Of a stretch of DNA of 64,000 nucleotides, positions 61,636 to 64,000 are shown piece after piece. A model generated the notes under the pieces. That model saw nothing but the letters and a program-made list of their open reading frames with translations. It had not been told where the DNA came from and did no database searches. Made by a program: the position numbers and the translations under genes. Source of the DNA: Polaromonas sp. OV174 (GTDB lineage Bacteria > Pseudomonadota > Gammaproteobacteria > Burkholderiales > Burkholderiaceae_C); contig NZ_FOKZ01000017.1 in NCBI RefSeq assembly GCF_900112285.1, forward strand, positions 36,069 through 100,068. The letters run 5' to 3'. The stretch's first letter is position 1. Every line of letters begins with the position of its first letter.

Positions 61636-63420
61636 TTACGGCTCGGGCAGATGCTGCCAATAACGCAGGCCGGCTTGCCGCTGGCAGTCCAGTTCCGCCG
61701 GTTTCTGACTCTGCCAGCTGGCGGCCCCGCACTGCGGCGAGCGCACCAGCCGAATGCCGCGCTCATCGTAGCGTGCCACCACAGACGCCACCGGATGACC
61801 GAAGCGGTTGCGGTAGCCCGCCTGGGCCAGCGCCAGCGGCGGCTGCACCGCGTCCAGAAAGAGCGCGCTCGACGAGGTCTTGCTGCCATGGTGCGGCACC
61901 AGCAGAAAATCAGCCTTCAGGCTGGCCGGGACGCTGCTAAGCCTAAGCTCCTGCGCCGCCTCAATATCACCCACTAGCAAGGCGGTCTGGCCGCCGTTGG
62001 AAATGCGCAGCACGCAGCTCATGGCATTCGATTTGCTCACCTCCCTATAGTCGGCGGCGTCGGGATGCAACACGTCAAAACTCACGCCGTCCCAGACCCA
62101 GTGCTGGCCCGCCGCACAGCGCGTTGATGGGCGCAGCGCCTGCAGCGGATGACTGTCTTCAATGGAACTCAGCAGGCGCGCCTGCGGCTGCATCGCCAGC
62201 ACGGCGGGCGCACCGCCTATGTGGTCGCTGTCACGGTGGCTCAGCACCAGCAGGTCCAGCCGCTCGCCCAGCGCCCGCAGCAAGGGCACCAGCACGCGGT
62301 GGCCGGCATCGCTTTCGCGCGAGAAACGCGGTCCGGTGTCGTACAGCAGGCTGTGGCTGGCGGTGCGCACCAGCACCGCATTGCCCTGGCCTATGTCGGC
62401 GGCCAGCAGCTCGAACTGCCCCGGCGCCGGGCGCACCGGCTGCCACAGCAAGACCGGCAACAGCAGCGGCAGGCCCAGCACGCGCCAATGCCAGGGCAGG
62501 CGCAAGGCCAGCAAGGCACCGCCCAGCACACCGGCAACCGCGCACCACAATGGCGCGGCCGCCACGCTAACGGAAGCCAGCGGCCAACTGGCCAGCCACT
62601 GCAACAACAGCGCCAGCAAGCCCACCGCCCAGGCTGCCACATCCCACAGCGGCGCCCAGAGCACGCCCAGCATGGCCAGCGGCGTGACCAGCAAGGTCAC
62701 CCAGGGAATGGCTACGGCATTGGCCAGAAGCCCGACCAGCGAGACCTGATTAAACAGCAGCAGCGACAAGGGCGTGAGCGCCAGCGTTACCACCCATTGC
62801 TCGCGCGCGGCGTGCAGCAGGGGTGGCAAAAAACGCGACGCCAGCCCATTTTTTAAATCAAATCGGCCTTCAGCCCTTTGTGGACGAACGCCACCAGCTC
62901 CTGAATCAGTAGCTACATCGCCCCCACGTTCGCCCGCTTCACGTGGCTCTCTGCCCCCCGAGGGGGCTTGTTTTCCTTGGGCCGGCCCGGCGGCAAACAA
63001 AACACCTACAGCGACAAACGACAGCCAAAAGCCGGCCTGCATCAGCGCCCAGGGATCCAGCGCCACCACCACGGCCATGGCCAGCAGCCAGGTCTGGCCC
63101 CAGGGCCACTGCCTGCCGCTTTGCCGCAGCAAGACCACCGTGGCCAGCATCCAGATGGTGCGCTGGGCCGGCACGCCCCAGCCCGAAAACAGCGCATACA
63201 GGACGGCCAGCAGCAGCCCTCCCAAGGCGCCGGCGCGGCTGGCCGGCAAGGCCAGACACAGGCGCGGCGTCAGCCTGGCCGAGCGCCGCCACAGGGCGCC
63301 AATCAGCCAGGACGCGGCCCAGGCGAACATGGTGATGTGAAGACCCGAAATACTCATCAAATGGGCCACGCCGGTGGCGCGAAACACATCCCAATCGGCG
63401 CGCTCATGGCCATTAACAAT
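61636..63420 (-). pseudogene. comEC: ComEC/Rec2 DNA-uptake channel, N-terminus lost
   Basis: About 590 C-terminal codons remain of a protein usually 750-850 long. The first recognisable residues are NGHERADWDVFRATGVAHLMSISGLH, the start of the Competence domain. The C-terminal metallo-beta-lactamase-like part is complete (FELLAADIGQGNAVLVRT, LSHRDSDHIGG, LVPHHGSKTSSSALF). Upstream of about 63405-63420 the sequence no longer looks like comEC: it becomes repeat-rich insertion-type DNA, and the frame meets a stop at 63457. The N-terminal membrane part is therefore missing, and the gene is probably inactive. A dispersed-repeat copy at 62920 is translated in frame within it. Confidence 0.85.
62920..62994. 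repeat. Dispersed repeat 1 copy inside comEC, read in frame
   Basis: The copy contains GCCCCCACGTTCG, CTTCACGTGGCTCTC and the hairpin TGCCCCCCGAGGGGGCT. On the minus strand it encodes AGPAQGKQAPSGGREPREAG, a low-complexity loop between two hydrophobic segments of ComEC, without breaking the frame. Confidence 0.85.
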
Positions 63421-63644
63421 TAAGTTCGAAAGTGAGACAAATAGTTTGAAAGTGGCTCAAATTAACAAATAGTCTGAAAGTAGCACCCGTGGTAGCACGC
63501 CACGAGGCAGCTGGAAAGTTCGAAAGTGGAAGCCTAAGTGGTTGATGCAATTGGAAAATCTGGATTTGTGTCAATTGCAGTCCGCCGCTCGCATCCTGTT
63601 GACCTCAAGATTTTGGCCATCGCAGCCCTTATCCAAACTAAATT
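63421..63644. mobile_element. Probable insertion-sequence end or remnant with repeated motifs
   Basis: A GAAAGT motif recurs: TTCGAAAGTGAGACAAATAG at 63425, TTTGAAAGTGGC at 63445, TCTGAAAGTAGC at 63473 and TTCGAAAGTGG at 63519. Repeated short motifs at an end are typical of IS21-family elements. No transposase frame is found here. It directly abuts the truncated comEC. Assignment to IS21 is inference. Confidence 0.45.
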
Positions 63645-64000
63645 GTGACCCGTCCTGCCATAGGTTGACACCTATGAAGCACAAATAGCCGAGCCGATGA
63701 GGCCAGCTAAAGACGCCCGATGAGCCTCATCGGGCGTTTTCAATTGTAGGGATTGGTGCGGCCTTTCCTGGTTATAGATTTGTACGGCCTGCTGAACCAT
63801 GCGGCTGGCCTGGCTCAGGTCGGCCGGTCGATGCAGCAGGAACTCCATCTTCAGGATTCCGTTAACCCGCTCGGCCAGCGCGTTCTGGTAGCAGTCGTAG
63901 CCGTCGGTCATTGAGCACTTGATGCCGTGACGCCGATGGATTTCCTGATAGTCATTTGAGCAATACTGGATGCCCCTGTCGGAGTGATGCACCAGCGCCT
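63645..64000 (-). mobile_element. IS3-family insertion sequence, one end (continues beyond window)
   Basis: The element enters from the right edge. Its coding part ends at 63672, and the terminal region with TGTGACCCGTCCTGCC near 63645 is the likely outer end, inferred from the short distance typical between IS3 orfB stop and terminal repeat. The other end is outside the window, so neither terminal repeats nor target duplication can be checked. Confidence 0.65.
63672..64000 (-). CDS. IS3-family transposase OrfB, C-terminal part
   Basis: About 109 C-terminal codons are visible; the N-terminus lies beyond the window edge. The DDE integrase core is recognisable: second catalytic Asp in MHHSDRGIQYCSNDYQ and the catalytic Glu in YQNALAERVNGILKMEFLL. 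The tail QIYNQERPHQSLQLKTPDEAH is the standard end of IS3-family OrfB. It would act with OrfA through a programmed frameshift, not visible here. The frame is intact in the part shown, so the element may still be active. Confidence 0.93.
   Translation of the reverse strand, partial: ALVHHSDRGIQYCSNDYQEIHRRHGIKCSMTDGYDCYQNALAERVNGILKMEFLLHRPADLSQASRMVQQAVQIYNQERPHQSLQLKTPDEAHRASLAGLIGSAICAS

Overview
The window looks like chromosomal DNA of a Comamonadaceae betaproteobacterium (Polaromonas, Rhodoferax or Variovorax type). This inference rests on high G+C content, five orphan or semi-orphan Bug/TctC solute receptors, a TctCBA-TctDE locus, an MoxR-DUF58-TgpA operon, and two families of short dispersed repeats that I associate with that family. 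No tRNA, rRNA or CRISPR array was recognised.

Layout. 1-3.2 kb: end of an ABC importer operon (ATPase, double permease, binding protein). 3.3-10.5 kb: L-serine deaminase, an orphan amino-acid binding protein, squalene-forming HpnD-HpnE, a GST, a HAD phosphatase and ferrochelatase. 10.6-20.6 kb: a sugar-acid and tricarboxylate uptake block with glucarate dehydratase, a Bug receptor, a LacI regulator with three matching operators, tctC-tctB-tctA-tctC and the divergent TctD/TctE two-component pair. 21-28 kb: a second orphan amino-acid binding protein, glutathione-dependent formaldehyde oxidation (frmA-fghA), a lipid A phosphoethanolamine transferase, and an amino-acid binding protein and permease separated by a MITE-like element. 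28-36.6 kb: a catabolic region with LysR, Bug and sulfatase genes facing GntR, aldehyde dehydrogenase, alpha/beta hydrolase, DUF1185 and Bug genes. 36.8-43.4 kb: two acetyltransferase genes (one fused to an Rnk/GreA domain), a radical SAM gene with a strong LexA box, a DOPA-dioxygenase-like gene, a SufR-like regulator divergent from an MFS exporter, and an acyltransferase. 43.4-51.3 kb: acyl-CoA and ETF metabolism, an MscS channel, an enoyl-CoA hydratase and a deacetylase. 51.4-61.5 kb: MoxR-DUF58-TgpA, MltB, a low-GC patch with a DUF4124 protein, then the conserved transglutaminase/alpha-E/ATP-grasp triad. 61.6-64 kb: comEC, truncated at its 5' end next to insertion-sequence DNA and an IS3-family transposase that leaves the window.

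The points most worth a second look are the SOS box at the radical SAM gene, the acetyltransferase-Rnk fusion, the 268-bp MITE-like element, the broken comEC, the sulfatase/DUF1185 catabolic region, and dispersed repeats that have become in-frame coding sequence in comEC, mltB and a transglutaminase gene.
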